From JACMNW01 sp043721855 (GTDB lineage: Bacteria; Pseudomonadota; Alphaproteobacteria; Rhodobacterales; Rhodobacteraceae), in the NCBI GenBank assembly GCA_043721855.1, contig JAYSPY010000048.1, forward strand, positions 40,570 through 104,569: a DNA stretch of 64,000 bases. The letters run 5' to 3'. Under the pieces are notes generated by a model. The model worked only from the letters and a program-made list of their open reading frames with translations. It ran no database searches and was not told the DNA's origin. Made by a program: the position numbers and the translations under genes. This document shows positions 8,445 to 16,393 of the stretch, in pieces. How positions within the stretch are numbered: the first letter of the stretch is position 1; every line of letters begins with the position of its first letter.

Positions 8445-9188
8445 CTAGGCTTCTGACAGCGCTTCAACAATGGCCCCGAAATCAGTGGCTTTCAGGCTGG
8501 CCCCGCCTATCAGCGCGCCGTCTACGTTTGTCAGTGCGAAAATCTCGACCGCGTTGGCGGGTTTGACCGACCCGCCGTATAAAAGCCGCACCTCAAGCGC
8601 GTCGGCACCCATCCGGGATGTCAGGCGCGCGCGCAAGAACAGGTGCACATCGGCAATTTCCGGCAAGGTCGGCGTGCGGCCGGTGCCGATGGCCCAGACG
8701 GGTTCATACGCGATGACGGTATTCGCGCTGGTAGAGCTTGCGGGAAGCGAGTTCAGCAGTTGTGCGCCGATCACATCCAGCGTGGCCCCGGCGTCGCGTT
8801 GGCGTTCCGTCTCGCCCACGCAGATGATCGCCGTCAGCCCGGCGGCAATGGCGGCCTCGGCCTTGGCCAGCACCAAGGCGTCGGACTCGCCATGCATGGC
8901 GCGGCGTTCGGAATGACCCAAGATCACATGCGTTGCCCCGGCATCTGCCAGCATTGCCGCCGAAATATCGCCGGTAAACGCGCCGGAAGCCTCGGCATGG
9001 CAATCCTGGCCGCCGAGTTTCAGCTGCGTGCCAGACGCCACATCATGCATCCGGTCCAGCAGAGGTGCGGGCGGGCACAGCAGCATTTCACAGGCCGGGT
9101 TGGGATGGGCCTTCAGCAATGCCGCCACTTCGGACAGCGACGCATTGGTGCCGTTCATCTTCCAGTTTCCGGCGGCAAGTTTGCGCAT
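8445..9188 (-). CDS. tpiA: Triosephosphate isomerase
   Basis: Interconverts dihydroxyacetone phosphate and glyceraldehyde 3-phosphate. The 247 residues carry GNWKMN (Lys10), the electrophile ILGHSERR (His92), the catalytic base in YEPVWAIGTG (Glu162) and the phosphate loop LLYGGSVKP. AAGGAAG stands 6-7 nt before the ATG, which decides this start over an upstream in-frame one. It supports the Entner-Doudoroff/lower-glycolytic metabolism also encoded by edd/eda here. Confidence 0.97.
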   Translation of the reverse strand: MRKLAAGNWKMNGTNASLSEVAALLKAHPNPACEMLLCPPAPLLDRMHDVASGTQLKLGGQDCHAEASGAFTGDISAAMLADAGATHVILGHSERRAMHGESDALVLAKAEAAIAAGLTAIICVGETERQRDAGATLDVIGAQLLNSLPASSTSANTVIAYEPVWAIGTGRTPTLPEIADVHLFLRARLTSRMGADALEVRLLYGGSVKPANAVEIFALTNVDGALIGGASLKATDFGAIVEALSEA

Positions 9189-9250
9189 GGCGATCTTCCT
9201 TTGCGATTTGGCATAGCGATACGCCATTGCCGCATCAAAGGAAACTGCGT

Positions 9251-9610
9251 TCAGGGTGACGCCGCGTCTTTGAACTTGATGGATTCGCCGCAACCGCAGG
9301 CTTCGGCCACGTTGGGGTTGATGAATTTGAAACCCGCATCCAGCAGCGTGGTCTGATAATCAATCTGCGTGCCAAACAGGAACATCTGCGCCATGGGGGC
9401 AATCATCACCCGCGCGCCGTCTTGTTCCACCACTTCGTCCATCGGGTTGACGTCGGCCACATAGTCCATGGTATATTCCATGCCCGCGCAGCCGCCCTTT
9501 TTGATGCCAATGCGCAGGCCGGTCGAGCCTTGCTTTGCCATCAACCGCGCGATCTGGGCTGCGGCGGTCTGGGTCATGGTGACGGCGGCTTTGCCGGGAA
9601 TACCGAACAT
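9251..9610 (-). CDS. A-type iron-sulfur carrier protein (IscA/SufA/ErpA family)
   Basis: Delivers assembled Fe-S clusters to client proteins. This 119-residue protein has the three cluster-binding Cys of the family: GGCAGMEY (Cys41) and ACGCGES (Cys105, Cys107). The first residues MFGIPGKAAVTMT differ from the shorter E. coli forms but are usual in alphaproteobacteria. GAGG precedes the ATG. Which of SufA, IscA or ErpA it matches functionally cannot be decided without the rest of the genome. Confidence 0.92.
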   Translation of the reverse strand: MFGIPGKAAVTMTQTAAAQIARLMAKQGSTGLRIGIKKGGCAGMEYTMDYVADVNPMDEVVEQDGARVMIAPMAQMFLFGTQIDYQTTLLDAGFKFINPNVAEACGCGESIKFKDAASP

Positions 9611-9632
9611 GGGAACCTCGCTTTTGATATAG

Positions 9633-10346
9633 TTAGGGTAGCAGATCGGGAATTCCAAGGGAAGGCAGCAGGTTTAGCAGGGCGATTGTGCCCGCTGACA
9701 CCGCAATCGCCCAGCCGAACGATGCCAATGTGCCGATGATGACATATTCGCTTAGCTTGCCTTCATCCTTGACCGCACCAAAGCGCAGCACCGATTTCGC
9801 CGCAATCAGAAAGCCGATCCCAGCGGCTTGGCCCGTCAGGACCAACAGGAAAATCAGGCCCCGTTCCAGCGTGCCGATGACGCGCCCGCCGCTTGGCAGG
9901 CCTTCAGGGGCACTGCCAGTCCAAGGCTGCATCAGCAGGCCCACCGCATAACCCCCGGCCAGGGTGGCAATGATCAGGCCTGCGACTACAGCCATGACGC
10001 CAGGAAGCCATGACAGGTTCGCCCAAAGGCCTAAAGACCACAGGTCAGGCTGAAGGATTGCCGCGGCCGCGATACTGGCAAGATGTGCGGCCTGATCCAG
10101 CAGAAACGGACGCAGGCGGATGGGGAAACAGGCGGTCTTTACGGCGTCTATGGCCATGTGGACCGCCGCCAGCACAAAGATCATTGGATGCAGCATCCCG
10201 GTCGTGATTATAGCGGTGACCAGAACCACGGCGATATGGGCCAGCATCGGCAGGGGGCGGCGCTTGTTCTGCACCATCCAGTTGGTTTGAAATATGAAAT
10301 CGGCGAGGGTGTGGGCGAGCAGAAGGCATGCAAAGGTTTCAATCAT
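9633..10346 (-). CDS. DUF3307 multi-pass membrane protein
   Basis: A 237-residue protein with about six hydrophobic segments. It shows the DUF3307 marks: LLLAHTLADFIFQTNW near the N-terminus (conserved His, Asp, Gln) and HMAIDAVK further on (His, Asp, Lys). No function is established for the family. Its start overlaps the 3' end of the SatD-like gene by 8 nt, so the two are translated together. The conserved polar residues within or next to membrane segments could form a catalytic or ion-binding site, but that is speculation. Confidence 0.85.
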   Translation of the reverse strand: MIETFACLLLAHTLADFIFQTNWMVQNKRRPLPMLAHIAVVLVTAIITTGMLHPMIFVLAAVHMAIDAVKTACFPIRLRPFLLDQAAHLASIAAAAILQPDLWSLGLWANLSWLPGVMAVVAGLIIATLAGGYAVGLLMQPWTGSAPEGLPSGGRVIGTLERGLIFLLVLTGQAAGIGFLIAAKSVLRFGAVKDEGKLSEYVIIGTLASFGWAIAVSAGTIALLNLLPSLGIPDLLP

Positions 10347-10983
10347 GGGTACCCCGAAGGTATGAAATGACATGAAATGAGGTTTCCGCCTCTGACAATG
10401 GCCCATATCCGGCACCATTTAGGCGCGATTGTGCGGCTTGGCGACTAATTCCAAGTGCAGATGCAACCTCGCGTGGCCGAGGTGGTTCATATCTGAAGGC
10501 CAATGCCACCGCTTCCGCCTGTTCGGTTGACCATCTTGAGGATTGCCAATCAAGATAAGAAAACAGTGGCGTTTGCCAAGCCCATTCATGCCCCGTTCTG
10601 TTGAAAACCAAGCGTTGTCCAGTCATGCCATCCAGTGTTTGCCCAGAGTCAGAAAACACTTCACCGCTGGCACTCGCTAGCCCGGTTTCAGGCAACACCG
10701 CCACAGCCCCCGTCGCTATCGAAAGTCGGGTCTGCGCAAGGGCGGGGCGACTGTGCAAATTGGCAAGCACCAGCACGGTCAGGCGAAACACCAATTTGGC
10801 ATCAGGGCAGTAAATTTGCCAGCCATCGCCGCGAAAACGGGCAAAGCGGATGTCCAGTCCTGAGATTTCCGCCTCGTGGTGCGCGATGCCTTCAAGGACC
10901 GCCATCGCACCATCAACCGCGCTCTGCCCGGCTTGGGTAGAGGCGATCAGATCTCCGGTAAGGACAGCGGCATTTTGGTTCAT
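10339..10983 (-). CDS. SatD-like protein: cyclase-like core plus helix-turn-helix
   Basis: A 214-residue protein matching the poorly described SatD family. The N-terminal 140 residues resemble a class III nucleotide-cyclase core: AVLTGDLIAST (Asp11) stands where cyclases have a first metal Asp, FRGDGWQ (Asp53) where they have the second, and TRLSIATGAV followed by SGEVFSDSGQTLD matches the later conserved strand and helix. Residues about 152-190 form a sigma-region-4-like helix-turn-helix (REVASALGISRQAAQSRL). The protein is thus a candidate nucleotide-binding or cyclase-type regulator. A palindrome array directly upstream suggests autoregulation. Family assignment is by motif only; catalysis is not shown. 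No good Shine-Dalgarno precedes the ATG. Confidence 0.75.
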   Translation of the reverse strand: MNQNAAVLTGDLIASTQAGQSAVDGAMAVLEGIAHHEAEISGLDIRFARFRGDGWQIYCPDAKLVFRLTVLVLANLHSRPALAQTRLSIATGAVAVLPETGLASASGEVFSDSGQTLDGMTGQRLVFNRTGHEWAWQTPLFSYLDWQSSRWSTEQAEAVALAFRYEPPRPREVASALGISRQAAQSRLNGAGYGPLSEAETSFHVISYLRGTHD

Positions 10984-10985
10984 AT

Positions 10986-11090
10986 GCAAGCTATGAAGCT
11001 TGCGATGTATAAATGCAAGCCTTTTAACTTGCAAACCCATATAGCAAGTCATTTAGCTTGCACTTACCGTCCGCAAGCCCCAAGGCCTGC
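10986..11090. promoter_or_regulatory. Array of four 18-bp palindromes at 29-bp period
   Basis: Four units of GCAAG-N8-CTTGC begin at 10986, 11015, 11044 and 11073, each exactly 29 bp from the last. The first three have perfect 5-bp outer arms; the first and second extend to 6 bp, and the fourth has one mismatch (CCTGC). The inner 8 bp differ between units while the arms are kept, the mark of dimer-binding operators. Together they occupy nearly all of the 109-nt gap between the SufT-like stop and the SatD-like start. Cooperative binding by a HTH protein is the simplest reading; RNA hairpins are an alternative. Confidence 0.88.
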
Positions 11091-11092
11091 CT

Positions 11093-11455
11093 CTACATAA
11101 ACCCAAGTTCCAGCTTTGCTTCGTCTGACATCATCTCCATCCCCCATGGGGGATCGAAGGTCATATTGACGTTCACTTGCTTCACACCCGCCAGCGGACC
11201 TACGGCATCTGCGACCCAGCCCGGCATCTCACCGGCAACCGGACAGCCGGGGGCGGTTAGGGTCATCATCACTTCAACTTCATTTTCAGGCGATATTTCA
11301 ATGGTATAGATTAAACCCAGATCATAGATGTTCACCGGAATTTCGGGGTCAAACACGGTGCGGCAAGCATCGACAACCGAGTCATATAGCGGATGATCAG
11401 TGGTTGACGGTTTGATCAAAGGGGTGCCCTCGATCTTGTCCTGCGCTTGGTTCAT
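11093..11455 (-). CDS. SufT-like MIP18/DUF59 Fe-S maturation protein
   Basis: A 120-residue protein of the MIP18 (DUF59) family, which helps mature Fe-S proteins. It contains the family signature DPEIPVNIYDLGLIY (36-50) and the reactive-Cys segment TAPGCPVAG (Cys71), then VNVNMTFDPPW. Length and the N-terminal extension fit SufT of SUF systems. It lies two genes upstream of the A-type carrier, so Fe-S assembly is a theme of this run, although the SUF core genes are not in the window. Confidence 0.88.
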   Translation of the reverse strand: MNQAQDKIEGTPLIKPSTTDHPLYDSVVDACRTVFDPEIPVNIYDLGLIYTIEISPENEVEVMMTLTAPGCPVAGEMPGWVADAVGPLAGVKQVNVNMTFDPPWGMEMMSDEAKLELGFM

Positions 11456-11500
11456 GGCACTCTCGCGATAAGTTGTTGAGAGTTTATATAGGAAATAGCA

Positions 11501-11526
11501 GGCGCGGCGTCCAGTGCTGCCGCGCC
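11501..11526. other. Stem-loop between ssb and the SufT-like gene
   Basis: A perfect 8-bp GC stem (GGCGCGGC / GCCGCGCC) with a 10-nt loop lies 21 nt past the ssb stop. Neither side has a convincing T-run, so it may be a weak terminator or an mRNA-stabilising hairpin. Confidence 0.45.
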
Positions 11527-11547
11527 TTGTCTCAATAAGCATATGAC

Positions 11548-12123
11548 TTAGAACGGAATTTCATCGTCCATGTCATTGCGGCTGCTGCCGCCTTGCGATC
11601 CACCGCCGCGCCCACCACCAGAAGACCCAGCCGACGACCCGCCTGATGGCCCGCCGCCTTCATAATTGCCGCCGTCATAGCCGCCGCGATCATCGCTTTG
11701 GCCCCCGCCCGTACCACCGCCCGTACCACCGCCCGTACCACCGCCAGACCCGCCCCCACCTGACCCGCCATCGCGCCCGCCAAGCAGCGTCAATTCACCG
11801 CGGAACTGCCGCAGCACAATCTCGGTCGTAAAGCGGTCTGCACCGGATTGGTCCTGCCATTTGCGGGTTTCCAACTGGCCCTCGATATACACGGTCGAGC
11901 CTTTTTTCAGATACTGCTCGGCAATCTTGCCCAAGGCTTCGTTAAAAATAGCGACACGGTGCCATTCGGTGCGCTCCTTACGCTCGCCCGTCGCCTTGTC
12001 ACGCCAGTTTTCCGACGTGGCGATGTTCAGGTTCACCACCTTGCCGCCTGCGGGAAAACTGCGCACCTCTGGGTCACGACCCAGATTGCCGACGATAATC
12101 ACCTTGTTGACCGAACCTGCCAT
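11548..12123 (-). CDS. ssb: Single-stranded DNA-binding protein
   Basis: Binds ssDNA during replication, repair and recombination. The 191-residue protein has the OB fold (about 1-110; SVNKVIIVGNLGRDPE, NIATSENWRDK, TEWHRVAIF), a long Gly/Ser-rich linker and the protein-interaction tip DMDDEIPF. Part of the linker is encoded by a 12-bp tandem repeat. I start at MAGSVNK, the usual SSB N-terminus, rather than five codons upstream. Confidence 0.96.
   Translation of the reverse strand: MAGSVNKVIIVGNLGRDPEVRSFPAGGKVVNLNIATSENWRDKATGERKERTEWHRVAIFNEALGKIAEQYLKKGSTVYIEGQLETRKWQDQSGADRFTTEIVLRQFRGELTLLGGRDGGSGGGGSGGGTGGGTGGGTGGGQSDDRGGYDGGNYEGGGPSGGSSAGSSGGGRGGGSQGGSSRNDMDDEIPF
11706..11745 (-). repeat. 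12-bp tandem repeat in the ssb linker
   Basis: About 3.3 in-frame copies of CGCCCGTACCAC (plus strand) encode Gly-Gly-Gly-Thr units in the SSB linker. Such repeats can change copy number by slippage without breaking the frame. Confidence 0.85.
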
Positions 12124-12316
12124 ATCTTTGCGCTCCACCTATTATTAGAATCACGATTTGTTCCCCGACAGCGTCGTCGGAAATGGTTAATGAAATCTAT
12201 ATCGCTGCAAAGCGCGTGCTGCAACCGCCTGGCTTGCGCGGAAGGCTTTGGCAAAATACTGGAAAGTTCCGGCAAAACGGCTATAACCAAAGCTTGAGGT
12301 GCGGGGGTTGGGGTTG

Positions 12317-12919
12317 ATGCGTCGGGTAATGGGAACGATTTGCGTGGCGGCGGCGCTGTGCTTTGGCGGGGCCAAACAGGTTGACGCCGAAGGCTTGAAC
12401 TTTTCCGGCGCGTCCAAATCACGGTCTTCCACCAAAGATTCCCGGTTCAAATTGCTCGATGGACGGCTATCGAAGCAGTATTCTGATTCCGACAGGCTGA
12501 CGCCCAACGGTCGCAAAGGAGCCGCAGATACAGCCTTGCCGCGCTTTTCGGGGTCTTACACAGGCGAATATCTGGCGGTGGCAAAGGCCGCAGCGCAAAA
12601 GCACAACGTGCCTGAAGATTTGTTCCTTCGCCTTGTGCAGCAAGAAAGTGGCTGGAACCCCGGCGCGGTTTCAAGCGCAGGGGCCACCGGACTGGCACAG
12701 TTGATGCCGGGCACGGCCAACAGATTGGGCGTTGATATTGATGATCCGGCGCAAAATCTGGAAGGCGGCGCGCGCTATCTGCGCCAGATGTACGATCAAT
12801 TTGGCACATGGAAGCTGGCACTTGCGGCCTACAACGCGGGCCCGGGTGCCGTGGAAGACAGCGGTGGCGTGCCCCCCTATGCCGAGACGCAGAATTATGT
12901 CAGCGCAATTCTGGGCTAG
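12317..12919 (+). CDS. Lytic transglycosylase, SLT family
   Basis: Cleaves the glycan strand of peptidoglycan to 1,6-anhydro products in the periplasm. The 200-residue precursor has a signal peptide (MRRVMGTICVAAALCFGG...), a variable Ser/Lys-rich stretch, and a C-terminal SLT domain with catalytic Glu110 in QQESGWNP, then GLAQLMPGTA and AAYNAGPGAV. The domain is about 115 residues, the minimal size for the family. The ATG is preferred over an upstream GTG because it begins the signal peptide. It is monocistronic and divergent from ssb. Confidence 0.93.
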   Translation: MRRVMGTICVAAALCFGGAKQVDAEGLNFSGASKSRSSTKDSRFKLLDGRLSKQYSDSDRLTPNGRKGAADTALPRFSGSYTGEYLAVAKAAAQKHNVPEDLFLRLVQQESGWNPGAVSSAGATGLAQLMPGTANRLGVDIDDPAQNLEGGARYLRQMYDQFGTWKLALAAYNAGPGAVEDSGGVPPYAETQNYVSAILG

Positions 12920-13003
12920 GGTCTGCCGATAAAGCCTTCAAATGGAAGTCTGGCCAAACCCACATCGCCCGAAGCGCCACCAAAGCCATGCAATGCTGCC
13001 CGT

Positions 13004-13819
13004 TCAGGGCGCGCGGCGAAAGGCCGATGGCGACTTGCCGGTCATGTGCTGAAACGCGCGGGTGAAATACGCAGCCGAAGCAAAACCAAGACTTTCGCCG
13101 ATTTGCCCGACGGGCATTCTGGTTTCGGTCAATAGCCGTCGCGCCTCGAATATCCGGCGATCTTGCAGCAGCGCCGATGCAGGCCGCCCACAGGTGGTCT
13201 GGCAACACCGTGTCAGATGCGTGGATGTGACACCCAACGCGGCTGCAAATTCGCTGACCCCCATACCGGATCTGAACTCGCGTTCCAGCAATGTCGAATA
13301 CCGGGCCACCAATCGGCGCGTGGCATCAGGCCGGGGCGTGTCCTCTACCACGCGGGAGGCTTGACGTTCCAGCCAAACCCCCAGCAATCCCAGATGATGC
13401 CGTGCGGCGCGGTCATGCGCCGGGCTGTCACTGTCGAGTTCGCGCTGAATGTTATCAAGCGCGCCGTTCAGTTCTTGCTGTGCGTGCACTTCGCGGATGC
13501 GCAGGTGCAGCGGTGCCTCGGGCAGTGTCACCTTGCTGTCACGGCCAAAGAACACTGCGGTGCCAAAAACCGCCGGGCCCACTTCAAAGCCATGCATTAC
13601 GCCGGGCGGAATATAAATTGCATTATGCGCAGTATAGCCGCGCGTCACGCCTGCGATGGTAATCCGTCCCTGGCCCTTGGTGAACCACAGCAGGCACGGC
13701 TCGGATATCGACCGCATCGCCTCCACACGCCAGCGGCCGCCCGCCGCAAGGCGGGGCACGGCCACAAGCCGCAGTTGGGACAGCGCTGTTAAGTCTTGCA
13801 TGAGTTTCGGGTCCGGCAT
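13004..13819 (-). CDS. AraC family transcriptional regulator
   Basis: A 271-residue regulator with an N-terminal cupin sensor (GYTAHNAIYIPPGVMHGFEV) and a C-terminal double helix-turn-helix (FAAALGVTSTHLTRCCQ, then IGESLGFASAAYFTRAF and GKSPSAFRR). The ligand and targets are unknown; no metabolic partner gene is next to it. GTAGGT upstream favours the first of two nearby ATGs. The neighbouring gaps hold no clear regulatory site. Confidence 0.9.
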   Translation of the reverse strand: MPDPKLMQDLTALSQLRLVAVPRLAAGGRWRVEAMRSISEPCLLWFTKGQGRITIAGVTRGYTAHNAIYIPPGVMHGFEVGPAVFGTAVFFGRDSKVTLPEAPLHLRIREVHAQQELNGALDNIQRELDSDSPAHDRAARHHLGLLGVWLERQASRVVEDTPRPDATRRLVARYSTLLEREFRSGMGVSEFAAALGVTSTHLTRCCQTTCGRPASALLQDRRIFEARRLLTETRMPVGQIGESLGFASAAYFTRAFQHMTGKSPSAFRRAP

Positions 13820-13916
13820 CAGATTTACCTACAGTATGCCGTGCTTGTCCCGCAACCCAAGCAAAAAGATGGCCAACGGCTGAACTAGTTTCATCGCCGG
13901 TCCAAATCTGCCGCTG

Positions 13917-14786
13917 TTATGGCAACAAAACCTCACGCCAGTCCTTCATTCTGTTGCGCAGCCATGTCCGTTGCCGCTTGGCGTATTGCCGCGATGCCAG
14001 TTTGGCTGCGTCCATCGCGGTTGCCAAATCCAACTCTCCGCGCAAATGGCTGATCAATTCTGGTGCCCCGATGGCGCGGGATGATGGCATTTCTGCCTTC
14101 CAAAATGGCAATTCCGCCACCACTTCGTCCAAGGCGCCATCTGCCATCATCGCGTCAAACCGCTGATCAATGCGGGCATTCAGCCAGTCTGTGCCGGGCC
14201 GCAGCACCAATGCCTCGGCCTCGGCCAAAGGCACAAGCGCCGGACCCGTTTCATCATGCCAGCAGGCCAGCCCGCACCCGGTGGTTTGCAGAACCTCCCA
14301 AGCCCGCTGCACCCGTGCCGGATTGGCGCTGTCGATCCGGGCAGCGGTTGCCGGATCAAGCTCCGCCAGCAAACCGGCAATCCCCTGCGTAGCCATCCGC
14401 AGATCAGCCTGCATCCGCACTTCCGGTGGTGTGGCGGGAATATCCACAAGCCCTTCAGTTAACGCCGAAAGATACAGCCCGGTGCCCCCCACAATCACCA
14501 CGGGCTTGCCATCTGCCAGCACCGCCGCCACCTCGCGCAGCCATTGGCCCACCGAATAGCTGACATCCCGCCCGACATGGCCATAAAGCCGGTGTTCTTC
14601 CTGCACCTCGTCAGCCAAAGCTGGCCGCGCCGTCAAAACCCGCCAGCGCGCATACACCTGCAACGCATCGGCATTCACGATGATCCGGCCATCCCTGCGC
14701 GCCACTGCCATCGCCAGTGCCGATTTCCCCGATGCCGTCGGCCCCGCAATCAGCACCGGGGCTGTGCGCGACACATTTGGCAACAT
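13917..14786 (-). CDS. miaA: tRNA dimethylallyltransferase
   Basis: Adds dimethylallyl to A37 of tRNAs that read UNN codons, using DMAPP from the isoprenoid pathway. The 289 residues carry the P-loop GPTASGKS (15-22), INVNADALQVY-like substrate residues (IIVNADALQVYARW) and VIVGGTGLYLSAL. The start MLPNVSRTAP is the usual alphaproteobacterial one; an earlier in-frame ATG lies inside dispersed repeat copy g and is rejected. It needs DMAPP, which connects it to the broken dxr 3 kb away. Confidence 0.95.
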   Translation of the reverse strand: MLPNVSRTAPVLIAGPTASGKSALAMAVARRDGRIIVNADALQVYARWRVLTARPALADEVQEEHRLYGHVGRDVSYSVGQWLREVAAVLADGKPVVIVGGTGLYLSALTEGLVDIPATPPEVRMQADLRMATQGIAGLLAELDPATAARIDSANPARVQRAWEVLQTTGCGLACWHDETGPALVPLAEAEALVLRPGTDWLNARIDQRFDAMMADGALDEVVAELPFWKAEMPSSRAIGAPELISHLRGELDLATAMDAAKLASRQYAKRQRTWLRNRMKDWREVLLP

Positions 14787-14804
14787 ATGATCCACCCAAC
14801 CCGA

Positions 14805-14851
14805 TTTCATCTTTGCCCAAATATCCCGGGGGTCCGGGGGCAGGCCCCCGG
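14805..14851 (-). repeat. Dispersed intergenic repeat, copy g
   Basis: On the minus strand a 7-bp GC hairpin (CCGGGGG, loop CCTG, CCCCCGG) is followed by CCCCCGGGATATTTGGGCAA and AGATGAAA. It sits in the miaA 5' leader and has the same hairpin-then-GATATTT order as copies b and d. Confidence 0.7.
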
Positions 14852-14988
14852 CGCTGGTTAAGGGCCAATCCGGCTTGACGGCACAAACGCCCCATCTTGG
14901 ACGTTGTTCCCGTCTTAGCCGTTGATCCCGCCCGCGTTTTGCGACATTTTGCGCCGCAGTCAAATCAAAAACCAAAAGGCGGCCCCGG

Positions 14989-15723
14989 ATGGCTCAGGCA
15001 AACGCAGCATCAAGCATCAAATACACCCGTGTTATGCTGAAAATCTCGGGCGAGGCGTTGATGGGTGATCTGGGCTATGGGCTGCATCCGCCCACCGTGC
15101 AGCGCATCGCCGCCGAGGTGAAATCGGTCCATGATCTGGGGGTCGAGATTTGCATGGTCATCGGCGGCGGCAACATCTTTCGCGGTCTGCAAGGCTCTGC
15201 CCAAGGGATGGAGCGTACCACCGCCGATTACATGGGGATGCTCGCCACCGTGATGAACGCGCTTGCCATGCAATCCAGTCTGGAAGAGCTGAAGATACAT
15301 ACCCGCGTCATCTCTGCCATCCCGATGGATCAGGTCTGCGAGCCCTATATCCGCCGCCGCGCCGTGCGCCACCTGGAAAAAAAGCGCGTTTGCATCTTTG
15401 CGGCGGGCACAGGCAATCCGTATTTCACCACGGACACCGCAGCCACGCTTCGGGCCAATGAAATGGCGTGTCAGGTGATCTTCAAAGGCACCAAGGTGGA
15501 CGGCGTTTATGACAAAGACCCCAAGAAACACGCCGATGCCAAACGCTATGAAACCGTCACCTATGACGAGGTTCTGCAAAAACACCTGGGCGTCATGGAT
15601 GCGTCTGCAATCGCTTTGGCGCGCGACAACAACCTGCCGATCATCGTGTTCTCCTTGGACGAACCGGGCGGGTTTCGCGGAATACTCAGCGGGCAGGGCA
15701 CCTATACGCGGGTGCATGGCTGA
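14989..15723 (+). CDS. pyrH: UMP kinase
   Basis: Phosphorylates UMP to UDP as a cytoplasmic hexamer. The 244 residues show the amino-acid-kinase fold: RVMLKISGEALMG at the N-terminus, MVIGGGNIFRG, TTADYMGMLATVMNALA, and the C-terminal TKVDGVYDKDPK. It opens the pyrH-frr-uppS-cdsA-dxr-rseP-bamA operon. Confidence 0.97.
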   Translation: MAQANAASSIKYTRVMLKISGEALMGDLGYGLHPPTVQRIAAEVKSVHDLGVEICMVIGGGNIFRGLQGSAQGMERTTADYMGMLATVMNALAMQSSLEELKIHTRVISAIPMDQVCEPYIRRRAVRHLEKKRVCIFAAGTGNPYFTTDTAATLRANEMACQVIFKGTKVDGVYDKDPKKHADAKRYETVTYDEVLQKHLGVMDASAIALARDNNLPIIVFSLDEPGGFRGILSGQGTYTRVHG

Positions 15724-15796
15724 AACTATATACGTTTCATTATCGTTCCTGTTATAGAACGCCAAAGCACGCAGGTGCAAATCTGACGAGGATACA

Positions 15797-16363
15797 ATGT
15801 CGCAAGACGCTACTGAGATTGATCTGGACGCGATACAGCGCCGCATGGACGGTGCGATGAACGCGCTGAAAGTCGAATTTTCGTCACTGCGCACGGGGCG
15901 TGCTTCGGCAGCGATACTGGAACCGATCATGGTCGAATCCTATGGCCAGATGACGCCGATCAACCAGCTTGGCACCGTGAACGTGCCCGAACCCCGCATG
16001 GTGGTGATCAACGTCTGGGACAAGGCGATGGTCAGCAAGGTCGAACGCGCCATCCGCGATTCGGGCATTGGCATCAATCCGGTGGTTGACGGCCCGCTGA
16101 TCCGCCTGCCGATCCCCGAATTGAACGAAGAACGCCGCAAGCAGTTGTCAAAGGTGGCCGCAGGCTACGCCGAAAACGCCAAAGTCGCGATCCGCAACGT
16201 GCGCCGCGATGGCATGGACCAGATCAAAAAGGCCAAAGCCGCCGGTATGGGCGAGGATGATCAAAAGATGTGGTCCGAAGAAGTGCAGGATTTGACCGAC
16301 AAGGCGATTATCGCGGTTGACCGGCAGCTGGACCTGAAACAACATGAGATCATGCAAGTTTAG
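15797..16363 (+). CDS. frr: Ribosome recycling factor
   Basis: With EF-G it splits post-termination ribosomes. The 188 residues include SLRTGRASAAILEPI, NVWDKAMVSKVERAI and the end motif DLTDKAI with KQHEIMQV. GAGGA lies before the ATG. It is usually found directly after pyrH, as here. Confidence 0.97.
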   Translation: MSQDATEIDLDAIQRRMDGAMNALKVEFSSLRTGRASAAILEPIMVESYGQMTPINQLGTVNVPEPRMVVINVWDKAMVSKVERAIRDSGIGINPVVDGPLIRLPIPELNEERRKQLSKVAAGYAENAKVAIRNVRRDGMDQIKKAKAAGMGEDDQKMWSEEVQDLTDKAIIAVDRQLDLKQHEIMQV

Positions 16364-16393
16364 CCTGACAAAGTTTGAAGAAGGGTTTTCGGC

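Noticed and set aside
10339..11052. Longer SatD-like start within the palindrome array
   Set aside because: The extra 23 residues are translated operator sequence and precede the conserved first strand; no ribosome site supports it.
10986..11090. CRISPR-like array (29-bp period)
   Set aside because: Units are 18-bp palindromes whose inner part varies, with 11-nt gaps; there is no constant repeat with unique 30-40 nt spacers and no cas gene.
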